DNA from: Chthoniobacter flavus
GTDB taxonomy: Bacteria; Verrucomicrobiota; Verrucomicrobiia; Chthoniobacterales; JACTMZ01
Direction of reading: 5' to 3'
NCBI GenBank assembly: GCA_945878135.1
Contig: CAMDUL010000019.1
Location: 1-50,654, forward strand
Length of the DNA: 50,654 nt
In this document: piece by piece, positions 17,601 through 25,852 of the stretch
Numbering within the stretch: position 1 is the stretch's first letter
Layout: each line of letters starts with the position of its first letter
Notes under the pieces: model-generated
What the model was told of the DNA's origin: nothing
Database searches by the model: none
The model's input: the letters and a program-made list of their open reading frames with translations, nothing else
Translations under genes and position numbers: made by a program

Positions 17601-18056
17601 TCAGACTTTGCCGCCGTAGGACGCGTAGTCGTCGAGGTCGAGCCAGTCGAACCACGTGGCAATATCGTCGCGGCCCGGGGCGGTGTCCTTGTGGGTCTGG
17701 TTGAAATACTCGCGCGTCTCGACGCCCGACGGCGCCCGGTCTTCCTGGTAACGCGACCACAGATCGATCTCGTGGGGACTGCGTTTGGTCCCGGCGTTTT
17801 CACGGACCCACTCGAGCAGCGCGGTATCGCCGAGGCCGGCCTCGATCTGTTTCTTCAAGTCCGCCGGATCGATGGACGTGAATTCGAAGAATTCCATGTC
17901 GAGCGGACAGGCATAATTGAATTCGCCATTGGTCCCGGCGAGGACCGCGCGGCATTTGTCGATGATGCGCGGCAGGAGGACGTAGCCGCCGAGGCGGGTG
18001 CGGGTGCTGCGGGGCGGGCGTTTGGTCAGGTCGGTCGGCGGAACGGGTTGGCTCAT
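17601..18056 (-). CDS. DUF5069 domain-containing protein
   Basis: This 151-residue soluble protein has no signal peptide or membrane segment. Recognisable parts are the N-terminal block DLTKRPPRSTRTRLGGYVLL, then LPRIIDKCRA, GEFNYACPLDMEFFEF and the acidic tail around TWFDWLDLDDYASYGGKV, which characterise DUF5069. The function of the family is unknown. The gene lies 2 bases upstream of pdxJ and 31 bases downstream of the DUF2851 gene, so it is probably co-transcribed with both. Confidence 0.85.
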   Translation of the reverse strand: MSQPVPPTDLTKRPPRSTRTRLGGYVLLPRIIDKCRAVLAGTNGEFNYACPLDMEFFEFTSIDPADLKKQIEAGLGDTALLEWVRENAGTKRSPHEIDLWSRYQEDRAPSGVETREYFNQTHKDTAPGRDDIATWFDWLDLDDYASYGGKV

Positions 18057-18087
18057 GGGCTTGAGGATATTTTGCCGGCTCGCGCGG

Positions 18088-19431
18088 TCAAGCGGTCAGG
18101 CCGGAGACGAGCGAGGGAAACCGGCATTGCGAGCATTCGCCATGATCGCGGAGGCAGAAGTCGGCATGGATCTGGAGCAGCCCTTGGTGCACGAACAAGC
18201 GTTTGGGCAAGGTGCGGGGGAAAGGCCCGCCGAACAACCGGGCGGCGACCACGCGCAGGGAGGTGTTGGGCGGCCCGGACGGCAAGTCGCGCCAAGCGGG
18301 TTCCACGCCGCGCGCGAGAGCCAGCGGCAGGGCGATGTTCGCGTGGATGTCGCGGATGCGGTCAGCACCGATTAGCGCGAGCGGTGTGCCGCGGCGCGGA
18401 CTTTTCCACGTGGCGTGGAAGGACCAGAACGGGTGATGAAGTGTGCCGAGAACTTTTTCCAACGGCGCGAGGTCGCCGGATTCGAGCGCGGCGCGGACAG
18501 ATTTCCACCGCTTGGCCGCGGCGGCGAGGGCGGCGAGGCGGCGCAGCGGGTGGTTGGCGGGGCGGAGTCCGGTCATGGCCCATGCCGCGCGCGGAAGAAT
18601 CCCGTGGGCGTGGCCCGCGCGGAGTTTCCACCAGGCCGACCAGAGAGTGGCGGCTTCGGCGCGGGCGGCGCCGGGCGGCGGTTCGGGTTTCTCGAGAAAT
18701 CCGGCCATTCCGAAAAGGAGCGGCTCCCCGCGGGCGGTGGCGGCGACTGCCACGGGCACGCGCTGGGCGAGCAATTGGAACGGCAGCTTGTTGTTCTTGT
18801 ATCCGAGGGCGACGGCGAGCGCCTCGTAGAGCGCGGCGTCCGGTCCGCGCGCCGCGATCATCGCCTGCAAAGACGCGGCCTTGCCTTCCAACCGGCGCCG
18901 CGCGGCAACGGCCAGCAGGTCCTCGATATGCGGGGCGGAAAGTTCCCGCAGCGGCGCGAGGCAGCGACCGGGTCGCGCGGTGGCAGAGCCGTCCCATTCC
19001 GGGGCGACGCCGGGGTGATCGGCCAGGCAGATCTGCGGAACGTCGCGATGCGATGCAGTGCGGGAGAAGTGGCGCTTGGCCGCGCGGTGGACCACAACGT
19101 GGAGGACAACATCTTCGTAGGCCGGGTTGGTGGCGTGGCGGTGTTGCTCCCAGCCGGACGCGTCAAGGTCCACCTCGATGGACCCGCGGTGTTCGCGCCC
19201 GTCGATCCGGACCGCGGCCCCGATGAAGTCCGGTCCGGCCTCGCGGTTCCAGCGACCGAAATCGGCGACGACAATGCGCCGGCCCGGGGCGGCGGTGAAT
19301 TCGCGTCCGCAGGCGCCGGAAAACCACCGCGCCTGCCAGGCCAGTTCGGATCCGCGGGCCGGCGGAGCCTCGGCCACGCGACCATTCGTGCCGCGCAGGA
19401 CTTCTTCGTAAGCGCGGCGGAGAGAGGTCAC
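18088..19431 (-). CDS. DUF2851 family protein
   Basis: The 447-residue protein starts at a GTG whose last two bases overlap the TGA of the preceding gene (GTGA), which indicates translational coupling. The N-terminal half has the nuclease-like family block FGRWNREAGPDFIGAAVRI, GSIEVDLDASGWEQH, then HATNPAYEDVVLHVV. The C-terminus has a Cys cluster, HADFCLRDHGECSQCRFP. The spacing of acidic and His residues in the first half suggests a PD-(D/E)XK-type fold, but this is inference and no activity is known to me for the family. No signal peptide is present. Confidence 0.85.
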   Translation of the reverse strand: MTSLRRAYEEVLRGTNGRVAEAPPARGSELAWQARWFSGACGREFTAAPGRRIVVADFGRWNREAGPDFIGAAVRIDGREHRGSIEVDLDASGWEQHRHATNPAYEDVVLHVVVHRAAKRHFSRTASHRDVPQICLADHPGVAPEWDGSATARPGRCLAPLRELSAPHIEDLLAVAARRRLEGKAASLQAMIAARGPDAALYEALAVALGYKNNKLPFQLLAQRVPVAVAATARGEPLLFGMAGFLEKPEPPPGAARAEAATLWSAWWKLRAGHAHGILPRAAWAMTGLRPANHPLRRLAALAAAAKRWKSVRAALESGDLAPLEKVLGTLHHPFWSFHATWKSPRRGTPLALIGADRIRDIHANIALPLALARGVEPAWRDLPSGPPNTSLRVVAARLFGGPFPRTLPKRLFVHQGLLQIHADFCLRDHGECSQCRFPSLVSGLTA

Positions 19432-21053
19432 GGCTTTTTCGGCGACGGGCCCGGCGAGGGTGGCGGAGGCGGGGGAGAGATTTCGTTGCGGAGATCCTGG
19501 AGCAACTTCGCGCGGTCGGGCGGTTGGGTGCGTTGCAGCGTCCGGTCGACCAGTTTGAGCGCCGCGGCCTTGTCCCCGATGGACTGCAGGACGCGGATGC
19601 GCTCGATGACAGTGCGGAACGCCTCGGCGGGGCGGGGGTGGAGCGGACCGGCGGCCTCGAATGATTGGAGCGCCTCGCGCGGCTCGCCGTGGAAGCTTTG
19701 CAGCATGCCGAGGGCCTCGTAGTTGAGGGCGGTCGGATTTTCGCGGGTCCAGCGCGAGAGGTAGAGGATCTGGGTCGGGCCGGTGCGGGAGCCCTGCCGC
19801 AGCTGTTTTTGCAGTTCAAGCCACGGGGCCGCGGCGGCATCGGGTTCGGACCGCCAGTCGCCTCCCGCCGCGGAGCCGAACGGCCGGTAAAGCGGATCGC
19901 CCACGACGGTGCTCATCCACGAGAGGACTTTGAGCGACATGTAAGCGCTCTCGGCAAAGGTGAAGCCGCCGAGCAGGCGGTCGTTGAAAACATCGAGGTG
20001 CGGGGTGAGATCGAGGTAGGGTTCGTAGACGTTGCCCATGGTCGCGGCGGCGCCGCGCACGAGGAGCGGCGCGGCCCAGTGCGCCGCGGGGTTGCGCAGG
20101 CTCGCGGCGCTGAAAGAATGGATATGCACGGCCACGGCACCGGGCGTGAAGCGCGGTGCGGCCATGGCTCCGCCCGCTGTGGCCGTATACCAGCCGTAGT
20201 AAAGCGCCGCATCCGTCACGGCGAATCCGTCCGGAAAGATTGCCGGGTTGTTGTCGAGAATGACGGGAATGCCGTGGTTCCAACATTCGGCCGCCGCGCG
20301 TTGCAGCCAATCGTCGCCCTCGCGGTAGCCTCGCTCCGGAATGCTCCGGCGGTCGATGTAGGCCCATCCGTAAAGTCCGGTCCGTTCGGCCAGCAGCGAC
20401 TCGTCGATCATGCGTCGCACCTCACCCGCGGTGGGGGCGTCCAGGCGGGCGACGAGCAGCAGCCCGCCGGTGACATCCGAGCCGACGACCGGGGCGAAGC
20501 GCCGGAAGAAAGGATTGTACACGATGCCGAAGAGTCCGTTCTCGAAGGCGCCGAGCGCAGCCAATTCCGAATCGACCGCCGCTTCGTCATGCCCGTTGAT
20601 CGGGTCGCCGCCGTTCGGGCGCGGCGGCGGTGACGCTCCGGGCTCAGGCGGTTGGATCGTCGTGCGGATTTTCAGCGGGATTCCCCGGATCAGCGCGACG
20701 AAGCGGATGCGCTGGTCGGTTACGGTGCGGGCCCCACCCGGGCCCGCGGCCACTTTCCACCAACCCTCGCGCTCGAAGCGGGCGCGCAGCGGCTCCTCAA
20801 TGCTCGTGCGGTATTCCTCGCGGGTGATTTCCTCCGTCTCCATGCATTTCAAGCCGATGACTTGCCCGTCGGGAATTCCGCGCCGCTCCGCGTAGTATCC
20901 GGCCAGGGCCCGTGATTCCGGATCGCGCGCGTTGTAGACCACGATGGTGGCGGCCGCTTCGCGCCCCGGTCGGACGGCGTCTTGCGCAACCACCGAAACG
21001 GCGGGAAGGAGCGCGAGCAGGACGACGCTAAATTTCGAGGCGCAAGCCATCAT
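19428..21053 (-). CDS. TIGR03790 family protein, secreted
   Basis: The protein has 541 residues from the ATG at 21053 (a second ATG follows at once), with a signal peptide MMACASKFSVVLLALLPAVS cleaved near VVAQ. TIGR03790 features are the opening VVYNARDPESRALAGYYAER and RGIPDGQVIGLKCMETEEI, followed by RFVALIRGIPLKI. The last 110 residues resemble a TPR pair (TALNYEALGMLQSFHGEPRE) ending in a proline-rich tail (PPPPPPSPGPSPKKP). The family is sporadic in bacteria and its role is unknown. The start overlaps the preceding metallohydrolase gene by 26 bases and the stop overlaps the DUF2851 start, placing it in the middle of a tightly coupled operon. Confidence 0.87.
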   Translation of the reverse strand: MMACASKFSVVLLALLPAVSVVAQDAVRPGREAAATIVVYNARDPESRALAGYYAERRGIPDGQVIGLKCMETEEITREEYRTSIEEPLRARFEREGWWKVAAGPGGARTVTDQRIRFVALIRGIPLKIRTTIQPPEPGASPPPRPNGGDPINGHDEAAVDSELAALGAFENGLFGIVYNPFFRRFAPVVGSDVTGGLLLVARLDAPTAGEVRRMIDESLLAERTGLYGWAYIDRRSIPERGYREGDDWLQRAAAECWNHGIPVILDNNPAIFPDGFAVTDAALYYGWYTATAGGAMAAPRFTPGAVAVHIHSFSAASLRNPAAHWAAPLLVRGAAATMGNVYEPYLDLTPHLDVFNDRLLGGFTFAESAYMSLKVLSWMSTVVGDPLYRPFGSAAGGDWRSEPDAAAAPWLELQKQLRQGSRTGPTQILYLSRWTRENPTALNYEALGMLQSFHGEPREALQSFEAAGPLHPRPAEAFRTVIERIRVLQSIGDKAAALKLVDRTLQRTQPPDRAKLLQDLRNEISPPPPPPSPGPSPKKP

Positions 21054-21810
21054 GAGCGAGTCGGATGTGGGGCGGGAGAAGTTTACCGGTCTCCTCATGA
21101 CCGAGGTCATGCCCGATGTGGGTGAGGTAAGCGCGTTGCGCCGATGCGGCGGCGGCCACGTCGAGGGCCTCCTGCAGGGAGAGGTGGCTGGGATGCGGTT
21201 CGTGGCGCAGGGCGTCGATGATGAGGACGGGGATGCCGAGGATTTGCGCGATGACGTCCGGCGGGACGTGGTGGCAGTCGCTGAAATAGGCCGCGAGTTT
21301 GCGTCCGTGGCGCGCGAAAATGTAACCGTAAACGAGCATTTTGCCGTGCGGCACTTCGGCGGGGATGATTTCCACGCTGCCGAGCCGGAAAGGGGCGGTG
21401 ACTTCATGGGGTTCGGGACGGACGTAGTTGCGATAGGCGTGCTGTCCGTCGAACGCATAGTAGAAAGCCCGCCGCAGGTCGGCCATGGTGTGAGGCGAGG
21501 CGTAAACCGGCATGGGCCGGTCGGCCAGTTCGCAAAACCGCCGCAGGTCGTCGAACCCGGCCACATGGTCGGTATGGGAATGGGTGAAAATCACGGCATC
21601 GAGCCGCCGCAGATTCTGCCGCAGGGCCTGGGTGCGGAGGTCGGGGGTCGTGTCGACGAGGATGGTCACATCCTCCGCCTCGACCAGGATGGAGGACCGG
21701 AGGCGTTTGTCCCGCGGGTCGTCCGACCGGCAGACCGGGCAGTCGCAGGCCACGAACGGCACCCCTTGGGACGTTCCGGTGCCGAGGAAGGTGATTGCAA
21801 GTTCGGCCAT
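21028..21810 (-). CDS. MBL-fold metallohydrolase (PhnP-like)
   Basis: The 260-residue cytoplasmic enzyme begins MAELAITFLGTGTSQGVP, with the Cys pair CDCPVC typical of PhnP-like proteins, where it binds a structural zinc. The metal site is complete: FTHSHTDHVAGFDD, then EVPHGKM, FSDCHHV and a final LTHIGHDLGHE. PhnP is a cyclic phosphodiesterase in phosphonate breakdown, but relatives have other substrates and no phn genes are nearby. An alternative start at 21834 adds eight residues. It is the first gene of the leftward operon and is only 25 bases from the divergent recN start, so the two promoters must overlap or lie inside the neighbouring genes. Confidence 0.85.
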   Translation of the reverse strand: MAELAITFLGTGTSQGVPFVACDCPVCRSDDPRDKRLRSSILVEAEDVTILVDTTPDLRTQALRQNLRRLDAVIFTHSHTDHVAGFDDLRRFCELADRPMPVYASPHTMADLRRAFYYAFDGQHAYRNYVRPEPHEVTAPFRLGSVEIIPAEVPHGKMLVYGYIFARHGRKLAAYFSDCHHVPPDVIAQILGIPVLIIDALRHEPHPSHLSLQEALDVAAAASAQRAYLTHIGHDLGHEETGKLLPPHIRLAHDGLRLEI

Positions 21811-21835
21811 GACTTGAATCCGCCACGTTTGCATA

Positions 21836-23521
21836 ATGCACCCCGTGCTCGCAACGCTGGCATCCTTGAGAATCCGCAACCTCGCCCTGGTCGAGGACCT
21901 GACCTGGCATCCGGGCGCGGGGCTGGTGGCCGTCACCGGCGAGACGGGTGCGGGCAAGTCGCTGCTCATCGGCGCGTTGCAGTTGCTCCTCGGCGAACGG
22001 GCCGACAAATCGCTCATCCGCGCGGGCGCGGAGTCCTGCACGGTCGAGGCGGTGTTCGATGTCGGCGAGGCGCGCGAACTCGACGCGTGGCTCGGGGAGC
22101 AAGGGGCGGAGCCCTGCGCCGACGGCGAGTTGCTCTTGAAACGCACGCTGTCGGCGGCCGGTGCGGGGCGCCAGTTCCTCAACGGGTCGGCCTGCACGCT
22201 CTCCGCGCTGAAAGCACTCGGCGACCGTCTCGTCGATCTGCACGGGCCGCATGACCACCAGTCGCTTTTTTCGCGCGAGGCCCAGACGCGCGTGCTCGAT
22301 GCTTACGCCGGCGCCGGGGTGACGGCCGCGGACTTCGCCGCGGCGCACCGCGAGCAGACACGCCTGGCCGCGGAGATCGCGCGGTTGCGCGGACTCGAGC
22401 AGGAGGCCGCTCTCCGCCGCGATCTTCTGGCCCACGCGGCCAAGGAGATCGGCGAGGCGAAGCTGCGGGCGGGCGAGGAGGAGGAAGTGATGTCCCGCCT
22501 GCGCGCCGCCGGAAACAGCCGGCGGATCATCGAGCTGGGCGCGCAGATGCAATCGGCCCTCGGTGCCGAAGGCGAGGGCGGGGTCCGCAGCACCCTGGCG
22601 GAAGCCGTGCGGGCGGTCCGGGAACTGGCGCGGCTCGATGACGCTGCGCGCGGCATGCTCGAAACCTTGGAAGAAGTGGCGGGTCGCGTGGCGGATCTGG
22701 AAAGCGAGGCACGTCACTATCTGGAGGGTATCAACGCGGATCCGGGCACCTTGCAGGAATTGGAGGCGCGCGCTGATCTTCTGCAATCCCTCAAACGCAA
22801 ATACGGGGGGACGATCGGTGAGGTGATGGTGCGCGGCGAAGAAGCGGCACGCGACCTCGAGGACATCGAAACGCGCGGGGAGAAAATCGGTGTCTTGGAG
22901 AAGGAGCAGGCTGCCGCGGCGGCCCAGCTGGCCAAGCTGGGCAAATCCCTTTCCGCCGTGCGGGCCAAGGCGGCGCCCGCGTTGGCCAAGGCGGTGACCA
23001 AGGAATTGCGCGAGTTGGGTTTTCTCCGCGCGGAATTCGCGGTCCGGTTGGAAACGTTGGACGAGTCGCGGGTGCTCGGCGCGGAACTGGCGGAGTTCGA
23101 ATTCGGGCCGAACCCCGGAGAGCCGGCCAAGGAGTTGCGGGCCATTGCCTCGAGCGGCGAAATTTCACGTGTCATGCTCGCGCTCAAATCCGTGCTGGCC
23201 GGCCAGGACGGCGTGCCCCTGCTGGTCTTCGACGAGATCGACGCGAATGTGGGCGGGGAGGTGGCGGTCAAGGTCGGACAGAAAATGCGCGCCTTGTCCC
23301 GCGCGCACCAGGTTCTTTGCATCACCCACTTGCCGCAGGTGGCCGCGGCGGCCCACCGGCAATTCGCGGTGACCAAGGAATTCGACGGGCAGCGCACGCA
23401 AACGGCGGTCGGCGAACTGGCCGGGGCGGAGCGCGAGATGGAACTGGCCCGCATGCTCGGCGGGCAGGATACGGATTCCGCGCGGGCCCACGCGCGGACG
23501 TTGCTCGGATCGCACGGTTAG
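21836..23521 (+). CDS. recN: DNA repair protein RecN
   Basis: This 561-residue SMC-like ATPase acts in double-strand break repair. The N-terminal ATPase half starts LRIRNLALVEDLTWHPGAG and has Walker A GETGAGKS (Lys41). Two long Glu/Ala-rich coiled coils follow (about 155-380). The C-terminal half has the ABC signature SSGEISRVMLALKSVL and Walker B LLVFDEID (Asp466, Glu467), followed by ITHLPQVAAAAHRQF. The length agrees with E. coli RecN (553). It is the first gene of a rightward run; the next gene begins 6 bases after its stop. Confidence 0.96.
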   Translation: MHPVLATLASLRIRNLALVEDLTWHPGAGLVAVTGETGAGKSLLIGALQLLLGERADKSLIRAGAESCTVEAVFDVGEARELDAWLGEQGAEPCADGELLLKRTLSAAGAGRQFLNGSACTLSALKALGDRLVDLHGPHDHQSLFSREAQTRVLDAYAGAGVTAADFAAAHREQTRLAAEIARLRGLEQEAALRRDLLAHAAKEIGEAKLRAGEEEEVMSRLRAAGNSRRIIELGAQMQSALGAEGEGGVRSTLAEAVRAVRELARLDDAARGMLETLEEVAGRVADLESEARHYLEGINADPGTLQELEARADLLQSLKRKYGGTIGEVMVRGEEAARDLEDIETRGEKIGVLEKEQAAAAAQLAKLGKSLSAVRAKAAPALAKAVTKELRELGFLRAEFAVRLETLDESRVLGAELAEFEFGPNPGEPAKELRAIASSGEISRVMLALKSVLAGQDGVPLLVFDEIDANVGGEVAVKVGQKMRALSRAHQVLCITHLPQVAAAAHRQFAVTKEFDGQRTQTAVGELAGAEREMELARMLGGQDTDSARAHARTLLGSHG

Positions 23522-23527
23522 GCCCTT

Positions 23528-24715
23528 ATGCGCATTCTTTTTTTCAACCGCTCGGCGCTTCCCACGGGCGGCGGCATGAATCGCCTGGTGGTCGACATCA
23601 TCCGCCGCCTGCGGTCCGCGGGCCACGATGTCGCGCTGGTCCACGCGCGCGGGGCGGGGCAGTTGGAGGGCACGGGCTACCTTTACGACGACCTCGACCG
23701 GCGCTTGTTGCCGCGCGACCGCAACGCGCTGCGACTGGAAGCGATCCTCGAGGATTTCGCGCCGGACGTGATCCAGTTGCACGGCGTCGGGAACACCCTG
23801 CTCGACGGTTGGCTGGCGGCGCGCAAACCGACGGTGCGTTGCGTGCACAACCACGACTTCTACTGCTCGGGACGCCGCCTGACCTTGGAGCATCCGGCCG
23901 CGCCCTGCCACCGGGCCCACGGCAGATCCTGCTGCGCCTCTCACTTCCTGCGCGGTTGCGGCTCGTGGAATCCGGCGCTGAATTATGTCCGTTACCGCGC
24001 GGTCAACCGGAGTTTGTCCGCCTTGCGTTCCCTCCACGGACTCCAGGTGATGAGCGCCACGGTGCGGCGTCAGCTGGTGGCCAACGGTTTTCCGGCGGAA
24101 AAAATCACCACGCTCCCTCCCTATGCGCCGGTGCCTCCGCCCACGCAGCAGGCCGGCATGTCTTCCCTGCGCACCATTCTCCATGTCGGCGGCCTTCTCG
24201 GGCAAAAGGGCGTCTGGATGGCGGTGCGGATGATCCGCGACCTGCCGCGGGACGTGCAACTTGTCTTCGCCGGCGGCGGCGGGGAGAGGGAAATGCTCGA
24301 GGCGCACGTGCGCCGCCGCGCATTGGGCAGCAGGGTACGGGTGGTCGGGGAGCCCACCCCGGAGCAATGGTCACTCCTTTACCGCGAGGCCGATTTGGTC
24401 GTCATGCCGGTTCGCTGGAACGAGCCTTTGGGGCTGGAAGGTCTTGGCGCGATGGCTTACGGAAAACCGGTGGTCGCGTTCGATACCGAGGGAATCCGGG
24501 AGTGGCTGGCTGATGGCGAGACCGGCGTGCTTGTGCCGTTCGGCGAGCGTCGGGGGTTCCGTGAAGCCGTGCAAAGCCTGCTGGCCGACCCGGCTCGCCT
24601 CCGCTCCATGGGCCGCCGCGCCCGCGAGGTCTCGCGCGAAAAATTCACGCCGGCCCGCCACCTCGAAGCGCTGGTTGCCTGCTATGACAAAATAAGCCGG
24701 GAGGCGGCGGTATGA
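23528..24715 (+). CDS. Glycosyltransferase family 4 protein
   Basis: The 395-residue protein has the GT-B layout of family 4. The N-terminal domain begins MRILFFNRSALPTGGGMNRL with the Gly-rich donor loop. The C-terminal domain has ILHVGGLLGQKGVW, then the nucleotide-sugar site ADLVVMPVRWNEPLGLEGL and AMAYGKPVVAFDTEGIREW. A Cys/His-rich insertion (CVHNHDFYCSGRR to CCASHFLRGCG, about residues 110-150) is seen in some GT4 enzymes and may bind a metal. Donor and acceptor are unknown. It could serve the exopolysaccharide pathway encoded from 36 kb, which lacks a transferase of its own. Its stop overlaps the next start (ATGA). Confidence 0.88.
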   Translation: MRILFFNRSALPTGGGMNRLVVDIIRRLRSAGHDVALVHARGAGQLEGTGYLYDDLDRRLLPRDRNALRLEAILEDFAPDVIQLHGVGNTLLDGWLAARKPTVRCVHNHDFYCSGRRLTLEHPAAPCHRAHGRSCCASHFLRGCGSWNPALNYVRYRAVNRSLSALRSLHGLQVMSATVRRQLVANGFPAEKITTLPPYAPVPPPTQQAGMSSLRTILHVGGLLGQKGVWMAVRMIRDLPRDVQLVFAGGGGEREMLEAHVRRRALGSRVRVVGEPTPEQWSLLYREADLVVMPVRWNEPLGLEGLGAMAYGKPVVAFDTEGIREWLADGETGVLVPFGERRGFREAVQSLLADPARLRSMGRRAREVSREKFTPARHLEALVACYDKISREAAV

Positions 24716-25848
24716 AGCGCGGTGCGGTTCTGACTGTGACCGCTTTGCTCGTGGCGCTGGCCTACTTCCTCCAGCGGGAAGCCGGCCGCGGCACGTTCGA
24801 TCCGGTGGAGCGTGCTTTCGTCTCATGGTTGTCGGCCAACGCGGGCGGGAAACGCGATCTTCCGCCCCTCACACTCGTGCTGTATGACGAAGAGGCGTCC
24901 GAGTTGGCGGGCAGCGGGCGCATGGCCATGCTCGACGGGGCCCTCTTCGCGCGGGCGGCTTCGCGGCTCGGGGCGGCCGGGGCGGGGATCGTGGGATTGA
25001 CCGGCGATCCGACGCGGATGGTGGAGGCGGCAGGCGGTTTGCCGGTTTTTGGGGGCTTTGCCTTGTCCGCTCCCCCGGGGAGCGGTTGGACGCCGCTGCG
25101 TGGCGAGCCTGGACGCGGATGGGACGAGGCGCCGGGTTTGGCGGGCCGGCCGGGACGTTTCGCGCGCGGCTTTCTCGTGCCGCCGACCGGATCGGCCGGG
25201 CCGCGGGAAATCATGGTGGCCGGTCGCAACGGCGACCGCGCGGTTCCCTCCTTTCTCGCCTTGGCCTGGGCTGTGGCGAACGGCTGGAGGTGGTCCGAGT
25301 TGACCGCGCAGCCGCCTTCTTTGGACGGCCCGGACGCCCGTTTGATCCTCGACGCGCGCGGTGCCGCACGCTTTTTTCCGGCCGGTGGCGCCCGCGTGAT
25401 GACCATGAACGAGGTGCTGGTGGCCGCGGAAGAGTTCGAACGCGAGGGCGGCGCATCGCCGGTGCGCGGTCATCTCATGGTGCTGGCACCGGCCACGTCC
25501 GATGTCACGCGCGTGGCCGTCGAGGGGATGGTGCCGGTCACACCGGCCGAGCAATGGACACAAGCATGGGAAGCGGCGCGGGCGAACCGTCTGTTTCTCC
25601 TGCCGGGTTGGTGGTATCCGCTGCTCACGGCGCTGGCCGCCGCCGGTCTGGCCTTCGGGCCGGCGCGGCGGGCCAACGGGGCGGCGGTTCTGGCCGGACT
25701 CTTCACCTTGATGCTTTTCACGCTCGTCGCTTTGGGCGTCTTTGGCAGCACCAGAGTGGTCTTGCCGTTCCTGCCGGCATCGTTGACGCTGGCGGTCGCT
25801 TTGTTGCTCGGTCGGGCCGGTCATTCGGCCGGCTGGCTCGGAAAGTAG
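24712..25848 (+). CDS. CHASE2-like membrane sensor protein without output domain
   Basis: This 378-residue protein has one N-terminal membrane helix (VLTVTALLVALAYFL), a periplasmic domain of about 260 residues, and three closely spaced C-terminal helices (about 295-370) that end the protein. The periplasmic part resembles CHASE2: FDPVERAFVSWL, then LVLYDEEASEL, an Ala/Gly-rich GAAGAGIVGLTGDP in place of the usual GA-D-x-x-F, and a block near AVPSFLALAWAVANGW. CHASE2 normally precedes a cyclase, kinase or GGDEF domain; here nothing follows, so any signal must pass to a separate partner. The start overlaps the glycosyltransferase stop and the next gene follows after 4 bases. The assignment rests on layout and short motifs. 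Confidence 0.65.
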   Translation: MKRGAVLTVTALLVALAYFLQREAGRGTFDPVERAFVSWLSANAGGKRDLPPLTLVLYDEEASELAGSGRMAMLDGALFARAASRLGAAGAGIVGLTGDPTRMVEAAGGLPVFGGFALSAPPGSGWTPLRGEPGRGWDEAPGLAGRPGRFARGFLVPPTGSAGPREIMVAGRNGDRAVPSFLALAWAVANGWRWSELTAQPPSLDGPDARLILDARGAARFFPAGGARVMTMNEVLVAAEEFEREGGASPVRGHLMVLAPATSDVTRVAVEGMVPVTPAEQWTQAWEAARANRLFLLPGWWYPLLTALAAAGLAFGPARRANGAAVLAGLFTLMLFTLVALGVFGSTRVVLPFLPASLTLAVALLLGRAGHSAGWLGK

Positions 25849-25852
25849 CGCC

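Noticed and set aside
17691-19226. Plus-strand open frame of 511 codons
   Set aside because: Antisense to the DUF5069 and DUF2851 genes; almost entirely Arg, Gly and Ala.
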